The notes below the pieces were generated by a model that saw only the letters and a program-made list of their open reading frames with translations, did no database searches and had not been told where the DNA came from. From assembly GCA_028023455.1 (NCBI GenBank), contig JAQFVV010006649.1:312001-376000 (forward strand): 64,000 bases of DNA, written 5' to 3'. Numbering within the stretch: the first letter of the stretch is position 1; the number at the start of each line of letters is the position of its first letter. A program made the translations under genes and the position numbers. The stretch is from Epiperipatus broadwayi (lineage: Eukaryota > Onychophora > Udeonychophora > Euonychophora > Peripatidae). Positions 37,969 to 49,896 of this stretch are shown in pieces.

Positions 37969-38640
37969 GGTAATCATCTGAAATCCGGGCATGGCTACTT
38001 GATGGTGTGTTTTATGTGTCAAAACATATAAAAATGCCATTTTTGTGGCCGGCCTTATGGCTAATCACAACATTTATATTATATTAACCCATTGCAGGCC
38101 GCTTTACATGACATTGCACAAAAATATTACGGCCTGTTTTGTGCTTCGAAACTATTTACGCGGATTTTTTCTATTCATAGCTGATTACCGTATCGCTTGA
38201 GGGTGTTTTAATTTTAAGTCTGTACAACTTTTCAAATCTCCATAACAGAGTAATGTCATTTATATTTAAATAATGTTAATTACTAATAATTGTCATATGG
38301 TCCTTGTCCTTCCCTAAAAAATGTTAATATGTAAAAAATTGGCAAAGGGTATGTTCGGACACGCTTCGACAAAGCTCACGCGCTAAGCCACATTTCAACG
38401 CGGAAAATATATTAGGCCAATAAATGGTCTGAGAAAAATGTGCAATTTTTAAAGTTTTCAGAATTGCTGAGTACAGAAAGTGAGGGAGACTATGTCCTTT
38501 TTTCAGGCACATAATGTCCTTCCAAATACCAGACTTTTTATTACAACAATAAAATAATAAATAAGTTCAAAAAGTCCAAAGTTTGTGTAATTTTTTTTTG
38601 TATTAGAAATTGACAAGTATTTGGATTATCTTTTTTCAGC

Positions 38641-39332
38641 GGGGTTAAAATAAATGACTATTTTTGTTTACTTTTGGTTAATAATAACAAAGCATGACCC
38701 CCCCCCCCAAAGCAGTTTATTGTAGGAGAGGGGGGAGGTAATTAAACGAAATTAATTAAAAGTAAAAAGTGAGAAAAAGTTGTTGATAAAAAAAAGAAAC
38801 TATTGACTTTTTGTTACAATTATTTATCCAAGTGTGGGGGTTTGAAAACAATTTTTTACCCCCAAAAAACACAAAAGTTACTTTTGATTTAATAAGAAGA
38901 AAAACAATTTGGTCAAGCAAAAAAAAAAAAAGGTATAAATAATTCGAAACAATTCCAAAATAATTGCATTATATTTTTTTAGTAGGGTTAAAACGATGGG
39001 GGTTAAAATAAATGACTATTTTTGTTTACTTTTTGTTAATAATAACAGTACGAAAGCCTCCCAAAAAAGCTGTTTATTGCAGAAGCCCAAAAAAAAAGGG
39101 CTAATTCAAACGAAATATAAATAAAAGTAAAAAGTGAAAAAAAGTTGTTTAAAAAAAGAAAAAATATTGATTTTTTGTTACAATTATTGATCCGAGGATG
39201 GGGGTTTCAAAACAATTGTTTAACCCCCAACAACACAAAAGTTACTTTGATTTAATAATAATAAGAAAAACAATTTAGTCAACCAAAAAAAAAAAAAGGT
39301 AGAACAAAGTCTAAACAAGTTCCAAATAATTG
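38641..39332. repeat. 358-bp tandem repeat (two units plus partial third at 40493)
   Basis: GGGGTTAAAATAAATGAC starts at 38641 and again at 38999. Each unit carries a G/C-run pair (CCCCCAAAAA or GGGGGTTT) amid poly-A. A third unit start appears at about 40493 (GGGGTTAAAAC), displaced by the Tigger-like insertion. Internal tandem arrays also occur in the other Merlin-like elements of this window. Confidence 0.7.
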
Positions 39333-40477
39333 TACACCTGGGTCTCGTTTTACGTGATAGATAGGTTCCTCAGAAAATACGCGCAAACGAAATCACGCAA
39401 AAATAGATGTAACTTACCTTGAAAAAGGGGGGATATGGACTGTGATTTTTCAAAACTCTCGTAAAAGCAAAGCACCAACTTAAAATTTACTTTAAAATTC
39501 GCGCAAAAAAAAAATAAGGAAATAAAATATGACTAATAAAAAATTTCAAATTTGAAAAAAATTGATACAAGACAAACTTTTTTTAACTATAATATTTAAT
39601 TTTATTCAAAATAATATATTTTTATGCATAATTTAATTATCATTTTTTTATACACGTTTTAATTATTAACATTATTTGCCGATAAACAGTTTCATTTGCA
39701 AACTACTAAAAAATAGATTCTTCACAAGAGGAAATACAACTAGCGCCAAGTTCACTCTCACATTGTGTTAATGTTTTTCTGTTGACAACATAATTAGTAA
39801 TTAATCTTTGAGACAATGATGATTTTATTAATTGTTTATGAACTTAGACTTATGATAATAAAAAGACATTTATTCACCACTGCTGGGAAAAATTTAATTA
39901 AAACTAACAACTAAAAATTAAATTCTTATGTTTATCTTTAATTTTCAATTCCGTTTAAAAATCAAATTTCACATCCCATTATTTCAAGTCGCCGTAAGTA
40001 ATTTTTTAAATTGTTAATTACAATTAAAAATCAGATTTTAATTGTCAAATTTAATTGTGCCCACTGCTATTACTGACCTTTTAAAAATAAACTTGTGGAC
40101 ACTAAATGATTAATAATTGATTACGTTCTTTTTTAAAAAGTAAAAACAGAATGTGATTTAAAATGCAAAATTAACATGCACAATGTTTGAACAAATTTAC
40201 ATTATAATCTTGTAAAATTTAATGTGTGTATACATAAAATGTGGAAATCATGATTTTAATTTCATTATTGCATAAAATCTTACTGAAAATATTGAAATTA
40301 CTAAGATGAAAGTCGAATTCCAATAATGTGCTATTACTTTCAATATAACGTAAGTGTGCAAAATTTATTATTTAAAGTAATATCGCATTATCGGAGTTCG
40401 ACTTCCGGTGAAACATATGAATCGTGTAACTTCAAAATCGTGTTAAATAAGTCCATGTAAAAAGAGACCCAGGTGTA
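39333..40477 (+). mobile_element. Tigger/pogo-like MITE, copy C
   Basis: Bounded by TA-CACCTGGGTCTCGTTTTACG and AAAAAGAGACCCAGGTG-TA. It is very similar along its length to copy D, implying recent common ancestry. It sits inside the tandem array of the Merlin-like element 37969-40802, so it is the youngest of the three layers. No transposase is recognisable. Confidence 0.9.
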
Positions 40478-40802
40478 TTATATTTTTTTGGTGGGGTTAA
40501 AACAAGTTTTTCTTTGTGAAACGGTCCAAAGTTTTAAAATCAGAAAAATAAACACAAAATTAAATTACCAAAATTTTGTTGAATAAAGAAAAATGTCAGG
40601 TTAAAAAAAAACAAAACGAAAATGAATATAAAAATTTGTTTAATAAAAAAGAAATCATGTTATAAATGAAATAAAAATTTGTTTAATCAAAAAAAAAATG
40701 TTATATAAAAAAAAGTTGCGGCAGCCCGGTAACGTTACATTTGATTGATTTTGTATAGCATCAATGCTCCAAATGGCCGTACCCAAATTTCAGATGATTA
40801 TC

Positions 40803-42200
40803 AAACAAAATAATGACAGATTCCAAGCTTCTTATGTTTTATTATTAATTTCAAAAAATGGGAAAAACACATACAATTGATGAGGATTTAATCTTGCCTG
40901 CAATAAAAGAAGTAATAAACACTGTGTTTCATAAGCCAGCATCAGATATCATCAGGAAATTCTTTTGAATAATAATTCAAGGCAAAGAAGAATCGATGAA
41001 ATGGCTGAAGGCATTGAAAAGCCATTGTGCGATTATTTAAAGACATGCCAATTTTTCATTCAACTTGAATCAAATCTCCCAAATAATGGAGCACTACTCT
41101 TAGCATATGTATGATTCATAAAAGAAGAAAAATCTTGTCAAGAATTATTATTTGCTAAAAATTTGGAAGCAGTTACGAAGGGAGAATCTGTATTTAATAC
41201 CATGAATAAGTTTTTTCAAGAGAAAGACATTCCTATTCATAATATTTTGTCTGGTGCTACTGACAGTGCTCCAGCAATGACAGGGCACCACAAGGGTTTC
41301 ATGGTGCATTTGAAACAAGCAGTACCAAATGTACTTATAATATTTCTTCGTCAATACTTGATTGCGAAGACTCCTGCATATGTCACTCCATTACGTTATT
41401 AAAGCAGTCAACACTATTAGAAGCAATTCATTGAATGACGGATTGTTTAGCCAACTTTGTAATGAAAACGATGAAGAGTTCAACCGTATGCTGCTTCACA
41501 TAGAAGTTTGTTGGCTTACAATTTGTTTGATTCATTACTAGAGTTTCTAGAAAACAGAGAAGACGGATTGCGAGCCATCCTGATTACACCCAAAAATGAC
41601 ATTGCTTATTTGACAGACCTCTATAAAATATTTAATGATGTCAATCTTCATTTACAAGGTGATGAAATGAATTGAATTAAAACAAAAAAACATTATTGCT
41701 GCTTTTGTGGGAAAACTTCTTCTGTTCAAGTGGAATCTAGGCCGAGGGGAATATAGCCACTTTTCAAACTTATCAGCAGTCTTTCCATGCTGATTTCAAT
41801 GAGCGATTCAAGGATATTCTAAACATGAATATACCAAATTGAGTTTTAGATGCTTTCTTACATGTAAACACAGCAGGATCATCAAATTTAGAAGTGGAAC
41901 TAATAGAACTCACAACAATGAAGAACTAAAAATTCAAAAGTGGATATCAAGAGTTCTGGTTTCAGAAATCAATACCGACACTGTATCCTGGATTATGGGA
42001 AAAAGTGCAGAAATTATTAATTGCATTTTTATCTTCTTATTTGGCTGAGTGTGGATTTATTCCTGTAGCGAATTTACTATCTAAGAAAAGAGCCTATTGC
42101 ATATAACTGAGCATGATGATTTATGTCTTTTCAACGAAAGTTGAGCGTGATATTAATAAACTTTTAAAAATGCATCAGATTTATCCTTCACATTAATTTC
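40803..42200 (+). pseudogene. hAT (ZBED5-like) transposase, catalytic part
   Basis: In order on the plus strand: a DEDLILPAIKE block near 40880, RRIDEMAEGIEKPLCDYL near 40990, the open frame 41163-41402 with EAVTKGESVFNTMNKFF and GATDSAPAMTGHHKG (the catalytic-core Asp region), a broken VIHRQ-equivalent, a LLHIEVCWLT-type motif near 41490, NDIAYLTDLYKIFNDVNLHLQG near 41595, and a C-terminal dimerisation-type tail near 42030-42170. Several frameshifts and stops separate these. The order matches ZBED5/SCAND3-like hAT transposases. Dead copy. Confidence 0.85.
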
Positions 42201-42793
42201 TTTTTTCTTTGTATTTTTACTTTGTAAGGTCGAAATAAACAATTTTCTAATATATTTGATGGTGTTTTAATTATTACAATAAGATTCTTACTAATGTAAT
42301 ACAATCTCCTAATATGTATTCCGAATTTTCGTATTTAAACCATTGAATGAAAATTTACATTAATTTGTTATTTTTGCTTTGTATTTTTACAAATAAACAA
42401 TTTTGGAATATATTTGATGATGTTTTAATCATTATAATAAGAATCTTACTAATGTAATGCAATTTCTTAATATGTATTCTGAATTTTCATATTTACTCCA
42501 TTGTATGAAACTGTGCATAATGTTATTTGGGCATACACTTTACAATCTTAACATATGAGCTACATTTCATCAAAATTGGTATAGCAATAACTGTGTTCAA
42601 AATGAAGCACATATTGTCATTACTTTTTCATTAATTGAATGGCATAACCGGTAATGTATCATTAATTGCTATTTATATGTCGAAAATATCACACGCATTG
42701 CGCATGGAAAATTGTTATAATGGGGGGGGGGGGCATTACAAAAATTATGTCTTATGAAGTGGGCAATGCCCTGAAAAAGTTTGGGAATCTAAC

Positions 42794-43160
42794 AGAGTAT
42801 GTTATTTTAATGTTGATTTGCTAATCGGAAAAGAAAATCATGATCGTATATCCCCAACACTTTTTAATTTTCATAGATTGTAAAATATATATATATATAT
42901 TGTAATATTGCAGTATCATTATGTTATTATTATAGAAATATTTTATAGTTTAATCTATTTGTCAATTATGAATAATATTAAATTACATTTTTGTATATGC
43001 TGTATCAAAAAGGAAATAAGGAAAACCAGATTACAACATAATGAATGACTTTTAAGTCATTTATAGATTTTGCAAATACTAATAAATGGCTTTTATTTCT
43101 GACTGGCTATGTAATATTAATATTTTCCATGATATATTCCTTGAGAATAATTAAAGTATA
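42794..43160. other. AT-rich spacer
   Basis: Includes a (TA)n run near 42887. Nothing recognised. Confidence 0.4.
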
Positions 43161-44342
43161 TACACCTGGGTCTCGTTTTACGTGATAGATAGGTTCCTCA
43201 GAAAACACGTGCAAACGAAATCGCGCAAAAATAGACGTAACTTACATTGAAATGGGGGGATGCGGTCTGTGATTTTTCAAAATTCGCGTAAAAGCAAACC
43301 ACCAACGTAAAATTACTTTAAAATTCGAGCAAAAAAAATATAAGGAAATAAAATATGACTAATAAAAAATTTCAAATTTGAAAAAAATTGATACAAGACA
43401 AACTTTTTTTAACTATAATATTTAATTTTATTCAAAATAATATATTTTTATGCATAATTTACAGTACAGTAATTTACAGTTTCTTATACACGTTTTAATT
43501 ATTATCGCTATTTGCCCAAAAACACGTTCGTTTGCAAACTAGTAAAAAATCAGATTCTCATGTGATGTGATGTATTTGGCTTCTCCTTAAATGAAGTCAA
43601 GAATATCTCAGCAATTATTCTCACAAGAGGAAATACAACTAGCGCCAAGTTCACTCTCATGTTGTGTTAATGGTTTTCTGTTGACGACGACGATGATTTT
43701 TGTAATTGTTTATGAACTTAGACTTATGATAATAAAAAGACATTTATTCACCATTGCTGGGAAAAATTTAATTAAAACTAAGAACTAAAAATTAAATTCT
43801 TATTTTTGTCTTTAATTTTCAATTCCGTTTAAAAATCAAATTTTGTTTTACATCACATTAATTTCAAGTCGCCCGTAAGTAATTTTTAACTTGTTAATTA
43901 AATTAAAAATCAGATTTTAATTTTTAATTGTGCCCACTGCTATTACTGACCTTTTAAAAATAAACTTGTGGACACTAAATGATTAATAATTGATTATGTT
44001 CTTTTTTAAAAAGCAAAAACAGAATGTGATTTAAAATGCAAAATTAACACGCACAATGTTTGAACAAATTTACATTATAATCTTCTAAAATTTAATGTGT
44101 GTATACATAAAATGTGGAAATCATGATTTTAATTTCATTATTGCATAAAATCTTACTATTGAAATTACTAAGATGAAAGTAGAATTCCAATAATGTGCTA
44201 TTACTTTCAATATAACGTAAGTGCGCAAAATTTATTATTTAAAGTAATAGCGCATTATCGGAGGTTGACTTCCGGTGAAACACGAATCGTGTAACTTCAA
44301 AATTGTGTTAAATAAGTCCGCGTAAAAAGAGACCCAGGTGTA
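43161..44342 (+). mobile_element. Tigger/pogo-like MITE, copy D
   Basis: Bounded by TA-CACCTGGGTCTCGTTTTACG and GAGACCCAGGTG-TA. At 1.18 kb it is the longest of the four copies and keeps an internal stretch missing from copy B, including a 65-codon frame (43591-43788 +) with no recognised motif. A subterminal palindrome (AATGTGCTATTACTTT and its inverse) lies near the right end. Non-autonomous. Confidence 0.9.
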
Positions 44343-44854
44343 TATATATTGGGAAATGTTATAAAGGAAAATTAAAAAAAAAAAAATCACTTGAGAAAAA
44401 AAGGTTGACAGCCTTTTCCCTCTTGCTTGCTTATCTCAATTTGTCTTTAGAAAATATACTTTTATTTTTTTAAGTGTGATTATACACACACTTATATGTA
44501 TCTACATATTGTAAGGGATGGAAAAATCCACCCTTTCTATTGAAGTGCCATTATAATTTTTTTTTAAAAAAATCTCTTTGATTTGTTTTTTATATAAGGA
44601 TTTGTATATAGGCTGTTATCGTTGTTATTGTTATTTGGTTCATTTTTCTTTATTTATTGTTAGTATGTGCTTTGTTTTGCAATGGTGTGATTTTGATAGC
44701 AATGGATATATATATATAAATTCACGAGTGTATATGTATATAAATAATTATCAACAGTAGCATTTAAATTGCTATTTATAATTAGATTGTATTTTTATTT
44801 TGGAAATTATTTAGGATGTAATGTTAGTATTTTGGTTGTTTATTTATATATTTT
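44343..44854. other. AT-rich spacer
   Basis: A small hairpin-like AGGGATGGAAAAATCCACCCTTT is split over 44515-44537. The 60-codon frame at 44578-44760 is low-complexity. Nothing else recognised. Confidence 0.4.
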
Positions 44855-45296
44855 GTAGATTGGGTAATTATTTTATTGACATTCACGCCACGGGATGGCG
44901 CGATTTATGTGCTAAAACACATAAAAATGCCATTTACACGGCCAACATTTTTATCCGTGTTTATGTGTAATTCAACAATTCTGCTGTAATACACAATTAC
45001 AGACCGCTTTGCCACATCGCAGTAAATTATTTATGCCGAATCGCACACTTCACCTTTTTTTACAGTGTAGTGTGAGGGTGTGTTTAGTTCAAGTAATCAA
45101 ATGTTCCTAGTTTTAGTCTAATTTTTTTATATATTGAAATCACGCAATTTAAGTATTTCATAATTAATGGACTGTTTACACACTTCTGTATTTATATTTT
45201 AATGTGCAAAACATTGTCCAAGACTATGTTTGAACGTACTCATAAATAGTTAACACATCAAGTAGTGTTTACTCGAGAACCTCCACGAGAAAATAA

Positions 45297-46190
45297 TGGC
45301 GCAGGAAAATCCAGACGTCATTCGATTGTGTGATTTATCAACAACAGAATGTGATGCAGTGGTCTTTTTTTGTACTTCCAAATTCAAAGAAATGCGAATG
45401 AGGAGCCTCAGTGAAATTTAGGATTGAAAAAATACATGCCAGTTTAGATGTTCATCTCGTTCATGCAGTAAAATGGTTACCATTAGAAATCTCACTTGGT
45501 TTGATGGCTCCAGAATACCATTGGTTAAAGCTATATGTCATATATTTCTGGAGCCATGAACACCTAACTGTTGAAGCTATCCAGAAAGAATTGGGCCTAG
45601 GCAAAAATGCCATTTTGTATTGGACTAACGGTCTGCATGAGCTGTGCTCTGAGAGTTTGTCGTCTCAACCGTGCTGTCAAATTGGCGGGCTCTGTTTGAT
45701 AGTTGAGGTTGAAACTTTAGCTGGAGAAAGAACCACCAGGGAAGAGTACTACCTCCACAATGGATTTTTGGGGTGTGTGCCGAGAGACACAAATGTTTTC
45801 TGTCATGCTTTCCTTGCAGATCTGTGTCCACTCTTTTGCAGGTTGTGAATTTAACATCAAATCCGGATCGACTATCTTCTCATACTGTTGGAAGGCTTAC
45901 AAGACTGTTGATCTTGATGTGGCTGGGTTCCACCATCTGACAGTCAACCACACAACTTTGTGGACCCTTCCACAGGAACTCACACCCAAAACATTGAGCA
46001 TCTTTGGGGCCTGCTAAAGTCTCGCAATGGGGTACTCATAGGAAATATCTGTCAAACTACATGGCCGAAATTGTTTGGCGGCTTCTCCACCAAGATGTTG
46101 TTTTCCTGGCCATACTCTCAGACATGTCTTTATCACAGCACGTCAACACACAGTAGGCATCTTGAATTATTTAATTTGTTCATATTATTT
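45297..46190 (+). pseudogene. Merlin/ISXO2-like transposase, frameshifted
   Basis: An ATG at 45297 (MAQENPDVIRLCDLSTTEC...) gives the likely start; a frameshift follows at the T run near 45366. The middle is in the frame 45411-45848 (SHEHLTVEAIQKELGLGKN, the helical segment before the DDE domain). The reading then moves to 45760-46017 with WIFGGVCRETQMF, SGSTIFSYCWKAY and DVAGFHHLTVNH, and to 45960-46208 with PSTGTHTQNIEHLWGLLKSR. The third acidic residue (IEHLW) is still present, unlike in the copy at 19522. The second Asp position reads SYCW instead of SDCW. At least three frameshifts make it dead. The C-terminal end is where the foldback element entered. Confidence 0.88.
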
Positions 46191-46199
46191 AATAATCTT

Positions 46200-49100
46200 G
46201 GTAGTTGAGGAGAGACCGTACTGCCACCATCAGATGGCGCTGTGACACCATCAGCAACAACTGGCCTGAGCAAGTGATAAATTTATTTATGAAAGTGGCT
46301 CAAAATTGACAAAAAAATGCTATGACATTCAAATAAAAAAATTAAAAAAACGATGAAAGTGACTGAAAATTGACAAATAAAAAAGAAAACAACAAAATGA
46401 TATGAAATTCAAATAAAAACAAATAAAAAAAACATGAAAATATGAGAGCTACCCCTCCCCCTATAATCAAAAATTCTTCACTTAAATCCAAAAATGCCTG
46501 AGGGTATATATAGCCAAGTAATACATGGAAAGTACAAATTATGAAAAAAACAACAAGAAAATTCAATTTAAAAAAAAAAAATTCCATGAAAATACGAGAA
46601 ACACCTACCCCCCCCCTAAAATCAAAATTTCTTCATTTAAATCGAAAAATAAAAATGTCTGAGGATTTATATACACAAGAAATACATCGAAAGTAAAAAT
46701 TATTAAAAAAAAATACAAGAAAATGGTATCAAATCTTATAATAATTCAAATTTAAAAAATAAATAAGTCCATGATTAATACAAAAACAAACATGGCGGAC
46801 AAAAAGCGGGAAATCCAAAATCATCTAATTATTTACCTTTCGACATTTCTAAATATGAATGGGCAAATTAAGTAGCTGTCAATATTTGCAAAGGATCAGA
46901 TTTAAAAGCAAAGGTTATATAAACTAAAAAGAATATTACTGGTTTGAAATTATGGCATCTCAACAAACGTAACCCCCCCCCCCAATAAAAAATTTCTATC
47001 CAAAAATAACAAATGCACAAATTAATACTAAAATACAAATAAAAAAATTTGATCCAAAATAATTAAAATCAATGGTTATATAAACTAAAGAGAATAATAC
47101 ACGAGAGAATCTATTTCTCAAATTGCATCAAGAATACGATCAAAAATAATTAAAATGCAAACACAGAACATTGGTGTATTATTAAGAGGTAAACTCTCTC
47201 CCCCTCCCACATGAAGAAGTACCGAGTAACTTATCAAAAATATACATTTCATATTTAAAAATAAAAAGTCTATTTGCAAATAATAAGTCACAACACTTAA
47301 ATACATTAAAAAATATATTTTAAAAGTATATTTTAAAGAAAATCATTTCTCTTTTCAAAATGCTGAAGAATAATTTATTATTTTATAATTCTAATTAAAG
47401 AAAAATCATTTCGTATTTTGAATTGCATTGGTGGTGTTATATTTTTGTGGAAGGATATTGTTTGCACCTATATTTTTTAATGTAAGAAAGAGCTATTACA
47501 TCACATTTCAATTTGAAATTTTGTTTAAGTAAAACAAAACTGTATTGGGATATTATATATGCTATATTTCAAGCAGCAACTTCTTTAAATAACTTTTCTA
47601 GTGTTTTGGCAATGTCTTCTGTTAAAGTATTTTTTTATTCTGATATTATTCACATAGAGATCATTTTAAAGAAAATCATTTCTATTTTCAAAATGCTGAA
47701 GAATAATTTATTATTTGATAATACTAATTAAAGAAAAATCATTTTGTATTTTGAATTGCATTGGTGGTGTTATATTTTTGTGGAAGGATATTGTTTGCAC
47801 CTATATTTTTTAATGTAAGAAAGAGCTATTATGTCACATTTCAATTTGCAACTTTGTTTAAGTAAAACGAAACTGTATTGGGATATTATATATGCTATAT
47901 TTCAAGCAGCAACTTCTTTAAATAACTTTTCTAGTGTTTTGGTGATGTCTTCTGTTAAAGTATTTTTTTAATCTGCTATTATTCACATGGAGTTCATTTT
48001 AAAGAAAATCATTTCTCTTTTCAAAATGCTGAAGAATAATTTATTACTTGATAATTCTAATTAAAGAAAAATTTTGTATTTTGAATTGCATTGGTGGTGT
48101 TATATTTTTGTGGAAGGATATTGTTTGCACCTATATTTTTTAATGTAAGAAAGAGCTATTGCATCACATTTCAAACTGCAACTTTATTTAAGTAAAACAT
48201 AATGAAATATGCATTTTATATATAATTACCAGTGGGCACAGAACATGGTACTAAAGTAAATTTTAAAGAAAATATTTTCTCTTTTCAAAATGCTGAAGAA
48301 TTATTTGTTATTTGAAACTGCACTGGGATATTATATGTGCTATATTTCAAACAGCAACTTCTTTAAATAACTTTGCTACTGTTTTGTCAATGTCTTCTGT
48401 TAAAGTATTTTTAAAATCTGCTATTATTCACATGGAGATCATTCACCTTTGATAAAAGTGCTAACTTAAGAAATTTAAGAATAGAAAGGTACATTTTATA
48501 ATTTTAATTAGAGTTGTAAACAAGGACATCGATCAACTGATCATTGTGTTAATGGCGGTGAACTGAACTTCAAACAAAAAGTTGGTAAAATTTCTACAAA
48601 TATATTTTTAAAACTATTTTAATATTTTTATTTATTTAAATTCTTGTTAAAATAAAATCTTGTTTTTTTTTGTAACTGTAATCAATGATTATTTTAAACT
48701 CTATATAATTATTAATTAATAAATAACGAATAACTTGCTATAATTATATTTAATTACTTACTATTTATTACTCTGTATTTAAGTGTTGTGACTTATTATT
48801 TGCAAATAGTCTTTTTATTTTTAAATATTAAATGTATATTTTTGAAAAGTTACTCAGTAATTCTTCATGCAGGAGGGGGAGAGAGTTTATCTCTTAATAA
48901 TACACCAAATTCTGTATTTGCATTTTAATTATTTTTGATCATATTCTTGATGCAATTTGAGAAATAGATTCTCTCGTGTAATATTCTCTTTAGTTTATAT
49001 AACCGTTGCTTTTAATTATTTTTAATCAAATTTTTTTATTTGTATTTTAGTATTTAATTTGTGCATTTCAGTTATTTTTGGATAGAAATTCTTTTTTGGG

Positions 49101-49888
49101 GGGAAGGGGGTTTACGTTTGTTGAGATGCCATAATTTCAAACCATGTATTCTTTTTAGTTTATATAACCTTTGCTTTTAAATCTGATCGTTTGCAAATAT
49201 TGACAGCTACTTAATTTGCCCATTCATATTTGGAAATGTCGAAAGGTAAATAATTAGATGATTTTGGATTTCCTGCTTTTTGTCCTCCATGTTTGTTTTT
49301 GTATTAATCATGGACTTACTTATTTTTTAAATTTGAATTATTATAGGATTTGATACCATTTTCTTGTTTTTTTTTTTAATAATTTTTACTTTCGATGTAT
49401 TTCTTGTGTATATATATCCTCAGACATACATTTTTATTTTTCGATTTAAATGAAGAAATTTTGATTTTACGGGGGGTAGGTGTTTCTCCTATTTTCATGG
49501 AATTTTTTTTTTTTAATTGAATTTTCTTTTTTTTTTCATAATTTGTACTTTCCATGTATTTCTTGAATATATATATCCTTAGGCATTTTTATTTTTGGAT
49601 TTAAGTGAAGAATTTTTGATTATAGGGGAGTAGCCCTTTCTCGTATTTTCATGGTTTTTTTATTTGAATTTCATATCATTTTGTCGTTTTCTTTTTTATT
49701 TGTCAATTTTCAGTCGCTTTCATCATTTTTTTAATTTTTTTATTTGAATTTCATAGCATTTGGTTTTTTTTATTTGTCAATTTTGAGCTACTTTCGTAAA
49801 TAAATTTAATCACTTGCAGATTTCAGGCCTGTTGTTGATGGTGTCGCAGCGCCATCTGATGGTGGTAGTACGGTCCTCCTCAACTACC
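46200..49888. mobile_element. 3.7 kb foldback element with 1.1 kb arms and tandem centre
   Basis: Arms 46200-47310 and about 48775-49888 are inverted copies, beginning GGTAGTTGAGGAG and passing through ACCATCAGATGGCGCTG. Flanks ATAATCTT (46192-46199) and AAAATCTT (49889-49896) match at 7 of 8 positions. The centre is a tandem array (47335-48470). The end design (GG start, CCACCA...GGCGCTG about 40 bp in, 8-bp duplication) resembles the palindrome at 1120-7600 and the Merlin copies, so I take it as a non-autonomous Merlin relative. No coding sequence. It lies in the 3' part of the Merlin 44863-51904. Confidence 0.85.
47335..48470. repeat. central tandem array, units of about 333 bp
   Basis: AAAGAAAATCATTTCT (with CAAAATGCTGAAGAAT just after) starts units near 47335, 47669, 48001 and, shortened and changed, 48265. 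Intervals are 334, 332 and about 264 bp. The three full units are very similar, pointing to recent unequal exchange. Open frame 47513-47731 is an artefact of the repeat. Confidence 0.8.
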
Positions 49889-49896
49889 AAAATCTT

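Larger units (their letters stand above)
37969..40802. mobile_element. Merlin-like non-autonomous element with perfect 8-bp TSD
   Basis: Left end GGTAATCATCTGAAATCC and right end (reverse strand) GATAATCATCTGAAATTT form TIRs of about 35 bp. AAACAAAA is found at 37961-37968 and again at 40803-40810. Removing the insert and one AAACAAAA restores the reading frame of the host hAT across the joint (ANKQNNDRF), so the boundaries are confirmed by coding continuity. The first 300 bp (including CATAAAAATGCCATTT near 38028) are related to the 5' region of the Merlin at 44863-51904, which fixes the family. No transposase remains. It contains a 358-bp tandem repeat and the Tigger-like copy C. Confidence 0.88.
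36575..42793 (+). mobile_element. ZBED5-like hAT transposon, dead, carrying two nested insertions
   Basis: The left end CTATGGTTCCCAAAGTG and the right end (reverse strand GTTAGATTCCCAAACTT) are degenerate forms of the hAT consensus CAGNGGTTCCCAAAC; both are followed inward by C-rich runs and a GGGCAATG motif. Transposase relics lie at 37640-37968 and 40803-42200. I could not identify an 8-bp target duplication, which fits old age. A Merlin-like element (37969-40802) and, within it, a Tigger-like MITE (39333-40477) account for about 2.8 kb. Confidence 0.8.

Noticed and set aside
36567-42801. 8-bp target duplication around the ZBED5-like hAT
   Set aside because: The degenerate ends leave the boundary uncertain and no pair of 8-mers matches.
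47513-47731. 72-codon frame in the foldback centre
   Set aside because: Lies in one unit of a tandem array and is broken in the other units.
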